From assembly GCA_022414725.1 (NCBI GenBank), contig CM039464.1, positions 42,788,462 through 42,852,461 of the forward strand: a DNA stretch of 64,000 bases, written 5' to 3'. The notes beneath the pieces were generated by a model. The model worked only from the letters and a program-made list of their open reading frames with translations, made no database searches and was not told where the DNA came from. Positions within the stretch are counted from its first letter, which is position 1. The number at the start of each line of letters is the position of its first letter. The position numbers were made by a program, and so were the translations under genes. The DNA comes from Microglena sp. YARC. Taxonomy: Eukaryota; Chlorophyta; Chlorophyceae; Chlamydomonadales; Chlamydomonadaceae. Positions 41,186 to 53,300 of this stretch are shown here, one piece after another.

Positions 41186-41377
41186 CCTTTTATTTGTATG
41201 CCCTACCTATCACGGTTACATTACATGACATTACATGTTAAAGTCTACTTGACACCGCGAGGGTGTATGAGACTCTGTGCTTTAAACAAAAAGAAAAAGC
41301 ACCCACAAAGCAAAAAACGGTTGGGCAAGTCTCTTCATTTGGCCTGCCCCTGGACTGTAACATACGTACATACATGT
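41186..41377 (+). mobile_element. SINE-B copy split by a LINE-2 fragment
   Basis: GCCCTACCTATCACGGTT then, after the insertion, ACGGTTGGGCAAGTCTC, TTCATTTGGCCTGCCC and CTGGACTGTAACATACG. Uninterrupted copies read ATCACGGTTGGGCAAG at this junction. Confidence 0.75.
41218..41316 (-). mobile_element. LINE-2 3'-end fragment (99 bp) nested in SINE-B
   Basis: Reverse complement of the LINE-2 tail: ACATTACATGACATTACATG, AAAGTCTACTTGACACCGCG, GTGCTTTAAACAAAAAG. The 6-bp ACGGTT at 41212-41217 and 41317-41322 is the target duplication, proven by the empty site in other SINE-B copies. Confidence 0.85.
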
Positions 41378-41809
41378 CTTGGGTGGGGGGTTGTGTCCCC
41401 TCGCGTTGTGTGGTAATGATATGTCTCTTCTGGTGCCAGCCTGGATCTCACGTTCCGATCTCTCGATTAGAGTCGATTCCAAAATGCCAGTCACATGAAG
41501 GGATCTAATAAATCCTTTAAACGACCCATCATCGTCCAACTCTGTCCAAGCACTGGCCGCCGCCTAAATCCTGACTTTGAATTATCCCTTGTGCATTACA
41601 GATCAGAACCACCCTATACTGTCTCATAAGGTCTTCCCTCCCATTCTGCTTATATTAGTCTATCTGGCATATCAATATCACTGCAGTGCTGTTGCCCTTG
41701 CGCTGTGTGCCTTGCTGCTGCTTATCTCCCGCAAGACGATACCTGGGCTAACATGGAGTTGTCAGAAACATAAGCTTGTTAGCAGCTCACCTCTGACTGG
41801 TTTCAGGAA

Positions 41810-42509
41810 CGTGGATATATGGATTGAGAATGTTATATGGGATTGCTTAGCAAGGCTAGGAGTCAAGGACCCCTATCTCAGTATTCTGAAGTCCATGTAT
41901 ATTCATGTTGTTTTCCAAGTTCGCCTACATGGGGACATTGGATCCTCCTTTCCATCCCTTGTAGGAGTTAAAGAAGGAGACCCCCTATCCCCACTCCTAT
42001 TCGGTCTGTTCATTGATAGAATTGAATCGTTCCTCCAATCCAAGCTCCCAAATGTAGGGGCTGAGCTTAGGGGAAAGATTCTGCAACTGTTACTTTATGC
42101 TGATGACCTAGCTATAATGGCAGAATCCCCGGCAGATATGCAAGCGATGCTTGACTGTCTGAGAGATTTCTGTGAGGCTACTAAGATGGCTGTGAATATA
42201 AAGAAAACTGAGATTGTCGTTTTCAACAAGCAATTCTGTGATGAGGCCCGCATGGATCCTGATTACAAATTTGTCTATGATGGAGCACAACTTTCTACAA
42301 AGTTATCTTTTATCTACTTGGGATCCCTCTTTGTGGATGGTGACTCAAGCAATCGTGCAAAAGCTGCTTTTTCTAGGATGCTCACTAAGGCCCAAAAGGC
42401 ACACCACATGCTCCGTAGGCGATGCCATACTATGGAGATATACAATATTGATATTCTCACCCACCTGTTTGATTCTCTTGTACAACCTATCCTGAATTTT
42501 TGGCTGTGA
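41810..42509 (+). pseudogene. LINE-2 reverse transcriptase, N-terminally truncated
   Basis: Visible RT motifs in order: GVKEGDPLSPLLFGLFIDRI (motif B region), LLLYADDLAIMA (motif C, catalytic YADD), CEATKMAVNIKKTEIVVF (motif D), then FIYLGSLFVDGD and AHHMLRRRCHTM of the thumb. Motif A with the first catalytic Asp is missing through 5' truncation. The frame ends at 42509 because of one extra T in the run 42497-42501. Skipping it reads PILNFGCEVWAPS into the next frame. RT identity is certain; this copy is inactive. Confidence 0.9.
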
Positions 42510-42510
42510 G

Positions 42511-43425
42511 GTGTGGGCTCCTTCTATTCTGAACAACACACTTATCTCAAATGACCATGCTTGTGAGAAATGGCATAGAGGTATACTTAAACAAATGTTG
42601 GGTGTTTGCCAATCTACTACATCTAATATTATCATGGAAGAGCTGGGTAGAACCCCGTTGTGTTTTGCTTGGCTTAAACAAGCTTTGCGCTTCTGGAACA
42701 AGACCATACATAAAGAACCTGAGGATCTCATTAGAATGGCTCTTGAGGAATCTTTTGACTCCAACACTGGCTGGGTTCATGACTTGCGTTGTGCTCTCCA
42801 CAAGCTAGGATCCAGTAAAAACATCAACATTTTGGAGGCTGTCGATGTCGAAGGTATTATGTCTGAAGTTTTTGAGTCATGGAGGTTTAAGTACCCAAGT
42901 GACACCAATGCAGTTAGAGACATCCCTGATGAGAGAAGGGTTGGCTTTAAACGCCTCCGATACCAAAAATGGTTCGCAGCCAACAGCAATGATGAGAATG
43001 GCTTGATTCCCTTTACATCCGCCTTACATAAGCAGGATCAGATTCGTTCTATAGCACAGTTTAGAATGGGTTCCCATTGGCTGAACACAGAAAGAATGAG
43101 GGTGGTGGATAGAGCACACATCCCTCGCTCAATGAGACACTGTCAAATGTGTGGGTTCCAAAAACCTGAGGATGAAATGCATATGTTTGAGTGCCCTTTT
43201 TATAATGATATTCGCCTCCGCTACCAGAAGCTGTTTACAGATATTTATAGGCATGTCCATGAGGATACCAACTTAACCGTATGGAATGTGGAATTCTGCG
43301 ATTCCACATTCAGAACCTTTATGAATGGAAATGGCACTAAGTCTTTTTGGAGCAACCTAGCCGACTATCTTTCTACTTGTAGAAGAGCAAGACAGGAAGC
43401 CCTGGACTGCTTAGTGGCACCGTAA
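42511..43425 (+). pseudogene. LINE-2 RT C-terminal extension with CCHC motif
   Basis: Continuation of the same polyprotein in another frame, open for 304 codons to the TAA at 43423-43425: CEVWAPSILNNTLISND..., GILKQMLGVCQST, then FRMGSHWLNTERMRVVDRAH and a zinc motif CQMCGFQKPEDEMHMFEC (CX2CX9HX3C) followed by PFYNDIRLRYQKLF. The arrangement is typical of the L1-clade C-terminus. Only one frameshift separates it from the RT part, so the insertion is fairly young. Confidence 0.85.
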
Positions 43426-43910
43426 TTTATCATCCCTTTTTTTCTTCTTCTTGTGACTTCTCATTTGTTAGCTTCTTACCTCCGCCACTGTAAGTGGTTG
43501 AGATCTGGGTCCGGCTCTAAGGGGTTTAATACCTACGCCACCAAAACGGTGGTTGGGAGTTTGGTTTGTTTGTCCTCGACACACCCCTGATGTAATGGGG
43601 TTTTTTGCTTTGTGGGTGCTTTTTCTTTTTGTTTAAAGCACAGAGTCTCATACACCCTCGCGGTGTCAAGTAGACTTTAACATGTAATGTAATGTAATGT
43701 AATATGGACTTAATGATAGACATACAAATATTATATACAAGTGCAAACAACGATTTACAGGAAATTTAGAAGATTTAAAACCTAATATCGAGCCTAATGT
43801 TGTGATCTGGCAGGAGCATATTTATCATCTATACTGCGAGCATGGATCCCTTGCTTTCACTTCTTCCATGCCACATATAAAATAATCCCCCATTCTATCT
43901 TTGCATGCAG

Positions 43911-45630
43911 GTCAGCAGCACTGGGTTGGACAAAATTGGCTCTGGTCACTCATTCAGTATCCGTCCCGAGATTGTCAGATTTACCGCCTACAAGCATCCT
44001 CGGCTCACGTGCTGCCATGGCAGCCAAGGAGGACTTGTATGATCAATCAGGCAAAAGCGAAATTCTCCGCAACATCTTGAAAATTTGCCCTACATCTGAA
44101 CTGAAAGACAAAATTATTGGAGCAAGTAAACTCAAGGCTCTTGCATTGAAAGATAGCACCAAGGTAGCTGACGCATGTGCTATTCCCCACCTTGTGGCCT
44201 TGTTGTCAGCTGACACGCCATCAGTCATACAGGAGGATGTAATAGGGGCGCTTGGTAATCTAGCCCTGGCAAACCCTGACAACCAGGGGAAGGTTGCATC
44301 TGCCGGTGCCTTCCCTTTCTTGGTGGCATTGTTGTCAGCTAGCACCCCGCCCCATGTGCAGGAGCAGGCAGCAAGAGCTCTTGAACATCTTGTTTTTGAT
44401 AACCCTGGCAACCAGGGCAAGGTGGCAGCTGCTGGTGCCATTGCCCCGCTGGTGGCACTCTTGTCCACCAGCACTCCAGCGCATGTACAGCAGCAGGCAG
44501 CAAGCGCTCTTGCGTCTCTGGTTTTCGACAACCCTGACAACCAGGGCATGGCGGCATCTGCTGGTGCCATTACCTCCTTGGTGGCACTGTTGTCCACCAG
44601 CTCTCCAGTGCTTGTACAGCAGCAGGCAGCAAGCGCTCTTGCGTATCTGGCTTTCGATATCCCTGACAACCAGTGTAGAATGGTATCTGCTGGTGCCATC
44701 CCCTTGTTGGTGGCATTGTTGTGCGCCAGCACTCCAGCACACGTGCAGGAACAGGCTGCAAGCGCTCTTCTTACTCTAGTTGCTAACAAACCTGACAACC
44801 AGGGCAAGGCAGCATCTGCCGGCGCCATCCCCCCCTTGGTTGCATTGTTGTCGCTCGGCAATTCAGCGCATGTGCAAGTACAGGCAGCACTGATTCTTGC
44901 ATTTCTAGTTGCTAACAACCCTGACAACCAGGGCAAGGCGGCATCTGCCGGCGCCATCCCCCCCTTGGTGGCATTGTTGTCCGCCAGCACTCCAGCGCAT
45001 GTCCAGGAACAAGCAGCATACACTCTTGCACATCTAGTTTTCGATAACACTGAGCACCAGGGCAAGGTGGCAGCTGCCGGTGCCATCCCCTTGTTGGTTG
45101 CATTGTCGTCCACCAGCACTCCAGCACATGTGCAGGAGTCTGCAGCATATGCTCTTAAAAATCTAGTTGCTGACAACCCAAAGGTGCAGGAGCAGCTGGG
45201 TATGCTCGATATGTCGTCGCTGGACGTGTGCCGCTGCCGGCATTGCGTATCCAAGAGTAAGCGTATGAATGGGCAGACCTCACATGATGATGGTTCAACA
45301 TCCGTGCTTGGACATCCTGTGGCCACCACCTCTACTGCGGAGCCTGTGGACTCTGACAAGCTTATGCCGGTGAGAGATGATGGCATGGTGATGGTAGGTG
45401 TGGGTGGGGATGAGGGTGATGAGGGCGGGCGTATAGATGGTGGTGGCAATGGTAATGGTGGGGGGAAGACAACAATGACGGTGGCAGTGATGCTGATGAT
45501 GGTGGTGACGGTGATGGTACTGGTTGTGATGGTGAGGAAGGCTACAATGATGATGGTTGTGGTTCTGGTGGGGTTATTGAAAAAATGTGAGTGTATATGC
45601 ACAATTAATTTATCATCCCAGATGAGATGA
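43911..45630 (+). CDS. Armadillo-repeat protein
   Basis: First ATG in frame at 44017 (MAAKEDLYDQSGKSEILR); the frame extends upstream to an acceptor-like TTTGCATGCAG ending at 43910, so an earlier exon is possible. From about residue 50 it carries roughly eight 42-residue ARM repeats of the form NPDNQGKAASAGAIPPLVAL, LSASTPAHVQEQAASAL, a three-helix superhelix used for protein binding. The repeats are unusually alike, suggesting recent expansion. After residue ~400 comes DVCRCRHCVSKSKR, then an acidic/Gly-rich stretch. The end (from about 45405) is translated from a GATGGTGGTGA microsatellite, giving a Met/Val-rich tail that may be intronic rather than real. The partner is unknown; ARM proteins occur in flagella, nuclear import and E3 ligases. 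Confidence 0.75.
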
Positions 45631-45846
45631 TGATTGAATTGTATTGTATAATTAAATGATCACTGTAGCACGAACTCAGGGCCCCCGTCGGTAAAACGAT
45701 TGTTTGGGGTTCAGTTCATCAGTTCTTTTTCTTTTTAAGCCCTCCCTACACGGTTGGGCTAGTCCCTTCAGCATATTTGGCATACACCTGGACTGTAACA
45801 TACATACATACATACATACATACATACATACATGGATGCATACATA
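45603..45846 (+). mobile_element. SINE-B, fullest copy
   Basis: TTATCATCCCAGATGAGATG, ATTGTATAATTAAATGATCA, A-box-like TAGCACGAACTCAGG, B-box-like GGGTTCAGTTCATCAG, CACGGTTGGGCTAGTCCC, CCTGGACTGTAACATACATA and a (CATA)n tail of about nine units. It overlaps the 3' end of the armadillo frame (stop at 45630). Confidence 0.65.
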
Positions 45847-46053
45847 CATGACCTGTATATGAATAAAGTGTTTAAAATATGAGGAGGGCCTGATATGATG
45901 AACTCCTTCATTTGGCGCTGATCCTGATGGTATCACAAGCAAAGCATTACTCTGGCAAGGCGTAGGATGGCGCTGATTGAGTGATGTGCACGCACATATA
46001 TAAAAAGAGAAGAAGGAAGTGAAGACACTTGTCCACGCACACTCTCACCTCAG

Positions 46054-46344
46054 GAATTGCTGGGCGAAAAGGAGAGGGAGAAAGCTTTGAAAGAGACCAA
46101 GGCTAAAGCCAAGAGGGAGAAGAAGCAGAGGCAGAAGGAGAAGAAGAAGGGGAAGGGCAAAGAAGAGCAGCTGGCAGCTGGTCAGGTTCCAGAGGGTGGG
46201 GGCAAGGATGCAGAGAAGCAGAAAGAGCCAAGTTTGATTACAATTGCACAATTGGTCCAACTCGAGATGTCACAAGCCGTGAGGCATGCAAATGATGTTG
46301 CACATGTAGGGTTGATACCAGCCTGCTCAGATAAGGATGGTTAA
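46054..46344 (+). CDS. Lys/Glu-rich exon, upstream relative of exon 46883
   Basis: Acceptor CACCTCAG|GAATTGC, then ELLGEKEREKALKETKAKAK, REKKQRQKEKKKGKGKEEQL, AAGQVPEGGGKDAEK. The first ~25 residues match ELIKEEEREKALKEAKAKDK of the exon at 46883, so this is either a true duplicated exon or another exon-edge copy that diverged after about 75 nt. The frame ends at 46342-46344; a donor such as ACAT|GTAGGG near 46307 is possible. Charged coiled coil. Confidence 0.45.
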   Translation, partial: ELLGEKEREKALKETKAKAKREKKQRQKEKKKGKGKEEQLAAGQVPEGGGKDAEKQKEPSLITIAQLVQLEMSQAVRHANDVAHVGLIPACSDKDG

Positions 46345-46882
46345 GAGGCATACAAATTATATTGTCCACTACAGGCATGGGTTGGCCGCATGCACACATA
46401 CATACCAACGTACACACGCACGTAGTGAGCTAGCACTGTGCAGTGGGTAGGGCTCTGCCCAGTCTAGTCTCACCAGAGCACCTCATCATGGGTATACTCA
46501 TCATGAGCATTCATTGACCAGTTTCTGGTTCCAAACATGCATGCATACATAGATATTAACATATATTTAGGGCGGGTAACACATCATAACATATGAAGTA
46601 TATCGGCTTTCTACTGTTTGACTTGCGCGACTTAAGTAACTTGTTTTTTCATTCGTTTTTTTATTTTGTCAGGCAAAGCAATAACATAGAAAGTATACCA
46701 GAACTGCTAAAATTGTTGGGTGTAGCACAGTGGCTGGATCAGGGGGCTGCCTAGAAATTGTTAACAAATGCCAACTAGAGAAGCTATGATCAGAACTGCA
46801 GGTAAACGAGCTGCTGGAAGAAGGGAATGCAGCATTATAATGTATGTGCACTAAAACCTGTCCACACACATGTATGTTCCAG

Positions 46883-48281
46883 GAGCTTATCAAGGAGGAG
46901 GAAAGAGAGAAAGCTTTGAAGGAGGCCAAAGCCAAAGACAAGAAGGAGAAGATGCTGAGGCAGCAAGAGAAGAAGGAGAAGGACAAGAAAGGACTAACAA
47001 AGGACGACAAGAAACAATCCCACGATCAGGCACCTGCAATGGAGGACCGGGATGCAGATGCGCACCTGATACAAGAGCAACATCAGCCTGCAGGGGGCAG
47101 TGTCGAGGGTGATGCTGGGGAGCCAAGTGGACGTGGCTCTGCTACTGCTGCTGCTGCTACTGTGCCCAACATTCAGGCAGCTTCTGATGTGAGCGCTAGA
47201 AGCACAGCCCTGACTGCACGGCTTGGATCTGCTGGATCACCCCCTGTGCCATCTCCTGCCGTCACTGCTGCTGCCGCCACTGCTGCATCCATTGCTACTA
47301 CAACTGTATCAGCCCCAGCTTCAGCCTCTACCTCTGTTCCCAACACTACTTCTGCTACTGCCGCTGCTATTGCTGCCGCTACTGCCACAACTCCCAGAGC
47401 ACTTCCTGCTAGTGCACCGCCCCCCGCTGCAAGCCATCAACAGGATCACCCCATCCAGCCATGTATCGTACAGCCGTTTATCATACAGCCTGGAATTGTA
47501 CGGCCCCGATTTGTTCAGCCTCAAGTACGGCGACCCTACTCCCCTCAGGCACCACAGAGACAGGCCCTAGCTCCAGCCTCAGGTGGCGTGGGCCCAGAAC
47601 CCGCACCCTCTTTACCCACTCATCTTCCTAGACCTTCACTGCAAGCTGCCCCTATTGGAGCCTACCAACCCTTGAGGCAAAGGCCTCCCTCTACCCATGC
47701 ACCTCTCTCCAACGCTCCATCCCCTTCCACCACACCTGCACCCCCCACCGGAGCAACCCCCCTCACTAGCCTAATGAGACCTCCCACATACAACGCTGCA
47801 CCCCCTTCCACCACACTTGCACCCCCTCTCCATAGCACCCCTCCTCACCAACCCAATGAGACCTTCCGTATACAGCCCCGCTGCACTCCCTGCACATGTT
47901 ACCCAGCCTGGGGCGGTAGACCTCACCGGTGCCATGAGGCCGGGAATGAACCCTGCTCTGATAAGTCAGCTCAGGCAGGCTGCCATGGGGGGTGCTCATC
48001 CACCACCGCACATCCCCTCTGCAGTGTTGCCTCCCCCCCATAGGGCCCCTTCCCTCAGTCAGAAGGCAGGGGGTGGCAGGGCAGCAGTGGGGTCAGAGGC
48101 GGAGGATGAGAATCGCACCCTGTGTATTGTGTGTATGGAGATGGAACGCAATGTATGCTTACAGCCTTGTGGCCATTTCATCATGTGCTCCTGGTCCTGT
48201 GAGGAGGTGCTGTCTAAGACACGTAAATACCCCATGTGCCGAGCCAATGTGGTGGAGCATGTGAGACTCGTGTGGTCGTGA
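46883..48281 (+). CDS. Coiled-coil / Pro-Ala-rich / RING-type protein, frameshifted
   Basis: Acceptor TATGTTCCAG|GAGCTTATC opens a Lys/Glu coiled coil (ELIKEEEREKALKEAKAKDK), then a long Ala/Thr/Pro-rich region with repeated IQP/VQP, and LTSLMRPPTYNAAPP. The frame must shift by one base between about 47815 and 47870 (run CCCCCT near 47822) to continue LTNPMRPSVYSPAALP and reach the C-terminus at 48279-48281. The end is a RING-HC-like domain: CIVCMEMERNVCLQPCGHFI, MCSWSCEEVLSKTRKYPMCR. The ligand before PMC is Y rather than C, and the CSWSC spacing is one residue long, so zinc binding at one site may be compromised. A role as E3 ubiquitin ligase is family inference. The shift could be a sequencing error in a C run. 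Possibly one gene with the armadillo exon upstream. Confidence 0.65.
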
Positions 48282-50320
48282 TGAGTAAGGGGTTCTACCC
48301 TCCTAGCTTCTTTGATTATTCCATTTTCCTAGCTTGTTTCATGATGCTGGTTCGTCATCATAATGGTGCCCTGGTGGACTCAAAATGTGCCCACAGCTTG
48401 GCCATGGGCATTGAGGGACACTGCCCTCCTAGCTTGTTCAGTGGTGATGGTGGTTGCATTGTTCTGGTGCCTTATCGGCTCCAAATGTGCCCGCAACAAC
48501 ACAAATTCGGGGGGGAGGGGGGGCTTATGACCATCAAGTACAAAGCAAAACATGTGTCGTAGCAAGGGTTGGGGAGCGCTACGCTCCTGGCTTCCTTTTA
48601 CACAACTGGACCTGGCAGCTTCTGGGCAGCTTCCTTGTTGGTCGTTTTAAGCAACTAGAATTGTAGATCGCGTTGCAAGTTTTCGGATTTGCTTAATTCA
48701 GTCATTCATTTTCTAACCATACGTCCACTCTCAATCATGAGGAGCCCTGGAATCACATAGGAGATGGTGTATTTTTTATCATGGTTGTTGAGTGTAGGTT
48801 TGGTACTGCTAAATAAATAAATATGATACAACCGAGAAAACTGGATAAAACATATATATTAATAAAATCTCAAGTAAAATCTTATAAAATTAATATGTTT
48901 GACAGGGCTAACCAGGTGCACATTTCCAAAGCTGAGGAGCCATGGAAGCACAGAAGAGTTGGTAAACACCCGGTGTACACCACAGTGCATTAATGTTTTC
49001 ATTCGTTTCACTGCCTAGAGATCATCGGTAGGAGCTCTTGGTTTCCTACTTAGCTAAAGTGTAATTATAAGGAAGGGGGAGACTAATCGAGGCTCTTGAT
49101 GTCGAAGCCCGAGGCTGCTGAGGAGTGGCAAGCATGCGAGAAAAAAACTACCACGGCAACCCCGATAAAATAAGCAATTCCGCTCTGATACACTTCGTGC
49201 AATGCATTCGAGCCATCATTTACATGAGCAGATTCGAGCAGGCTCAGTTCCTGCCAGTGCTCCGTCGCTAGCCTCATGATGGCTGGGGGATACAAGAGCC
49301 ATATTTCAGATGGGTTCAAATAGAGAGCGCGGAGTGAAAGTGTTTAGACAGAGAAAAGGCAGGTTCTCGGAGGTTACTTTGAGCTTGTCGCTTGAAACAC
49401 GTAGAAGATTCAAGCTACGCGAACGATGCCAGCCTCAAACAGGGCCCCCCCTGGCCTCAAATGTCGAGTTGCGAGCGCCAGGCGTGAATTTCAAACCCGC
49501 CTTATAAATCGCGTTCAACGACCGGCAGTACAGATTACTCCTCAACGCTTATAAACCAAAGAGTAACAAGGGTACGTGTTGCTGTCTGCCTAAATAAACA
49601 TTATTACGTAACAGTGATCAGATACACTCTCGCGCACGAGGAGACCAAGCCACCCCCCATCCCCCATCCCCCATTGGGCCCATGGCCATTGAGCCCCCCA
49701 CGTTCATACGAGCCGTTCATGTGAGCTGTTGCCGGACTTCACGATCAACGCATCGTGGCCTTCTGTTCACACGACACTGCGACCTCCTTCAACCCCAATC
49801 CCCCACTATTGACTTCGCACGCGTGCCCGTAGAAGTCTCCTACCACCACCCCGATCCCTACCACCCCAACCACCACCACCACCATCAATCCAGCAGTCTC
49901 CACCCAACCTCGTCCCATCTATTGTCCTCGCATGCTCGCCTTAAAACTCTGATCGACCGTCCACGGCGGCCTGGGAATCCCTTACGTCCCAAGCCCATGC
50001 TTACATGCTAGTTCATGGTTCGATTGCATTTTCCTCATTCCCCATTGGACTCCCAACGTCCCCACAGTTTATCGAACTCGAGTGGGAGCTATAGTAAAGG
50101 CTTAGAGGCAGTAGCGAGAGAAAAGGAAGAGCGTGTCTGACGCCCTTGGCCATCGGTCGCGGACGGCTCCTAAACGGTTTTTGAGGGGCCCAGGGTGGCA
50201 AGCATACTCGAGATCGCCTCCATGGTGACGCAGGAAAGCGCATCGCCAGCTGTCGTTCAGAAAGCGCGTCAATGGTATGCAATCACTGTCTGGCTTGTGG
50301 TGTTCTGGTGGCAGCATGGG
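48282..50320. other. No gene recognised
   Basis: 48300-48540 has two copies of a short unit with CTCCTAGCTTC and GGTGGTTGC. 49500-49560 has CTTATAAA-type motifs. Frames at 49682-50011 and 50013-50344 have no recognised domain. A first exon of the carrier gene could hide here but I cannot identify it. Confidence 0.4.
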
Positions 50321-50324
50321 ACAG

Positions 50325-53300
50325 TGCATGGGTTGTCGTGACACATGGGTACATGCATGGGTAACTAACTACATGGTTGTCTGCACGCTTCAAGACACGG
50401 GTGCACGCATGGGTACCTGCATGGGTGTATGCATGATTTAACACATGAGTGTATGCATGGTCAACTAAATACATGGGTGTATGCATGCTTCAATACATGG
50501 GTGCATGCATGGTCAACTAACTACATGGTTGTCTGCATGCTTCAATACATGGGTGTACGCATGGCAACCTACGTGGGTGTATGCAGTGTGCATGCTTCAA
50601 TACATGGGTGTACGCATGGCTACTTATATGGAAGTATACATGGTCAACTAACTACATGGTTGTATCCATACTTCAATACATGGGTGTAAGCATGGCTACT
50701 TACATGGGTGTATGCACGATTCAACACACGAATGTATACAAGGTTAACCATCTACATGGGTGTATGCATGCTTCAATACATAGGTGTACGCATGGGCACC
50801 TACATGGGTGCATACATGGTCAACTAACTACATGGTTGTCTGCATGCAAAATTTACTACATGGGTTCATGCATGGCTCAATGCATGGTTGCACATATGGG
50901 TTCCCACATGGGTGTATGCATGGTTCAACACATGTGTGTGCGCATGGTTCAATGCGTGTGCGTGTGTATGGTTCAAAACATGGGTTTATGCATGGGTCAA
51001 TACAAAGGTGTGCGCATGTGTCAATACATATGGATACATACATGGGTCAGTACATATATACATGTAGGTCACATGGCTATATCCATGGGTATTTGCATGG
51101 GTGTGTGCATGGATACACATAGGTATATGCATGGTAAGTTGTATGGTCGACTAACTATGAGTGCCTACATGGGTCAGCATGTAGGTATATGCATGGTGTA
51201 TGCATGGGTATATACATGCATGTCTGCACAGGTCATGATAGATGTATGTGCATGGATGAACACATGGTTACATGCATGCTTATATGCATGGGCATGCGCA
51301 TGGCCAACTTACTACATGGTTGCCTGCATGGGTGTGTGTGCATGGGTACATGCATGGGTGAATGCATGGGTTCCACCGTGGGTGTGTGTGCATGGGTGAG
51401 TGTGCATGGGTACATTCATGTGTGAAGGCATGGGTGCCTGCATGGGTGTGTGTGCATGGGTACATTCATGTGTGAACGCATGGGTGTGTGTACATGGGTA
51501 CATTCATGTGTGAACGCATGGGTGTGTGTGCATGGGTACATTCATGTGTGAACGCATGGGTGCCTGCATGGGTGTGTGTGCATGGGTACATTCATGTGTG
51601 AACGCATGGGTGTGTGTGCATGGGTACATTCATGTGTGAACGCATGGGTGCCTGCATGGGTGTGTGTGCATGGGTAAATTCATGTCTGAACGCATGGGTG
51701 CCTGCATGGGTGTGTGTGCATGGGTACATTCATGTGTGAACGCATGGGTGCCTGCATGGGTGTGTGTGCATGGGTACATTCATGTGTGAACGCATGGGTG
51801 TGTGTGCATGGGTACATTCATGTGTGAACACATGGGTGCCTGCATGGGTGTGTGTGCATGGGTAAATTCATGTCTGAACGCATGGGTGCCTGCATGGGTG
51901 TGTGTGCATGGGTACGTTCATGTGTGAACACATGGATGCCTGCATGGGTGTGTGTGCAAGGGTACTTTCACGTGTGAACACATGTGCGCCTGCATGGATG
52001 TGTGTGCATGGGTACATACATGTCACATTTGTGAACGCATGGGTGCCTGCATGGGTCTGTGTGCATGGGTACATGCATGGGTGAATGCATGGTTCTGTGC
52101 ATGGGTACATGCATAGGTGAATGCATGGGTTCATGCATGGGTATATGCATGGGCATGGGCATGGCTAACTAACTGCATGGGTTCATGCAGGGGTGTGTGT
52201 GCATGGGTACATGCATGGGTATATGTATGAGTACCTGCATGTGTGAACACATGGGTACTTGCATTGGTATATGCATGGGCATGGGCACGGCTAACTAAGT
52301 GCAGGGGTGCCTGCATGGGTGTGTGTGCATGGGTACATGCATGGGTATTTGTATGACTACCTGCATGTGTGAACGCATGGGTATATGCAAAGGCATGGGC
52401 ATGGCCAATGAACTGCAGGGTTGCCTGCATGGGTGAAAACATGGGTACATGCATGGGTGCGTGTGCATGGATACATGCATGGGTAAATGCATGGCCAACT
52501 AGCTGCATGGGTGAACGCTTGGGTGTATGCATGGTCATGCCCATGGCCAACTAAGTGCATGGGTGCCTGCATGGGTGAACACATGGGTACATGCATGGGT
52601 GTGTTTGCATGGGTACATGCATCGGTATATGCAAGGTCAAGCGCATGGCCAACTAACTGCATGGGTGCCTGCATGGGTGAACACATGGGTACATGCATGG
52701 GTGTGTTTGCATGGGTACATGCATGGGTATATGCATCGTCATGCGCATGGCCAACTACCTGCATGGGTGCCTGCATGGGTGAACACATGGGTACATGCAT
52801 GGGTATATGCATGGTCATGCGCATGGCCAACTAACTGCATGGGTGCCTGCATGGGTGAAACATGGGTTCATGCATGTGTGTGTTTGCATGGGTGCATGCA
52901 TGGGTGCATGCATGGGTATATGCATGGCCAACTAGCTGCATGGATGCCTGTGTTGGTGTGCCTGCATGGGTGAACGCATGGGCACATGCATGGTCATGCG
53001 CATGGCCAACTAACTGCATTGGTGCCTGCATTTGTGAACGCATGGGTACATGCATGGGTGTGTGTGCATGGGTACATGCATGTGTATATGCATGGGTACC
53101 TGCATGTGCGAATGTATGGGTACATGCATGGGTATATGCATGGGTATATGCATGGGCATGCACATGGTCAACTAACTTCACGGGCACCTCCATGGGTTAA
53201 CTTGTGGGGACATGCATGGGTATATGCATGGGAGTGTTTGCATGGGTACACACATGGGTTTATGCATGTGCATGCGCATGGTCAACTAACTGCATGAATG

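Larger units (their letters stand above)
41800..43706 (+). mobile_element. LINE-2, 5'-truncated L1-like retrotransposon
   Basis: Begins inside the reverse transcriptase and ends with the 3' UTR (43426-43680) and an ATGTAATGTAATGTAAT tail. Two truncated copies of its 3' end lie at 10101-10289 and 41218-41316. It sits about 200 bp upstream of the armadillo-repeat frame. Confidence 0.85.

Noticed and set aside
45405..45590. Hydrophobic Met/Val tail of the armadillo frame as a transmembrane segment
   Set aside because: It is the translation of a GATGGTGGTGA microsatellite and may not be translated at all.
44043..45602. 519-codon minus-strand frame
   Set aside because: Antisense shadow of the armadillo-repeat frame; the plus strand has the recognisable ARM repeats.
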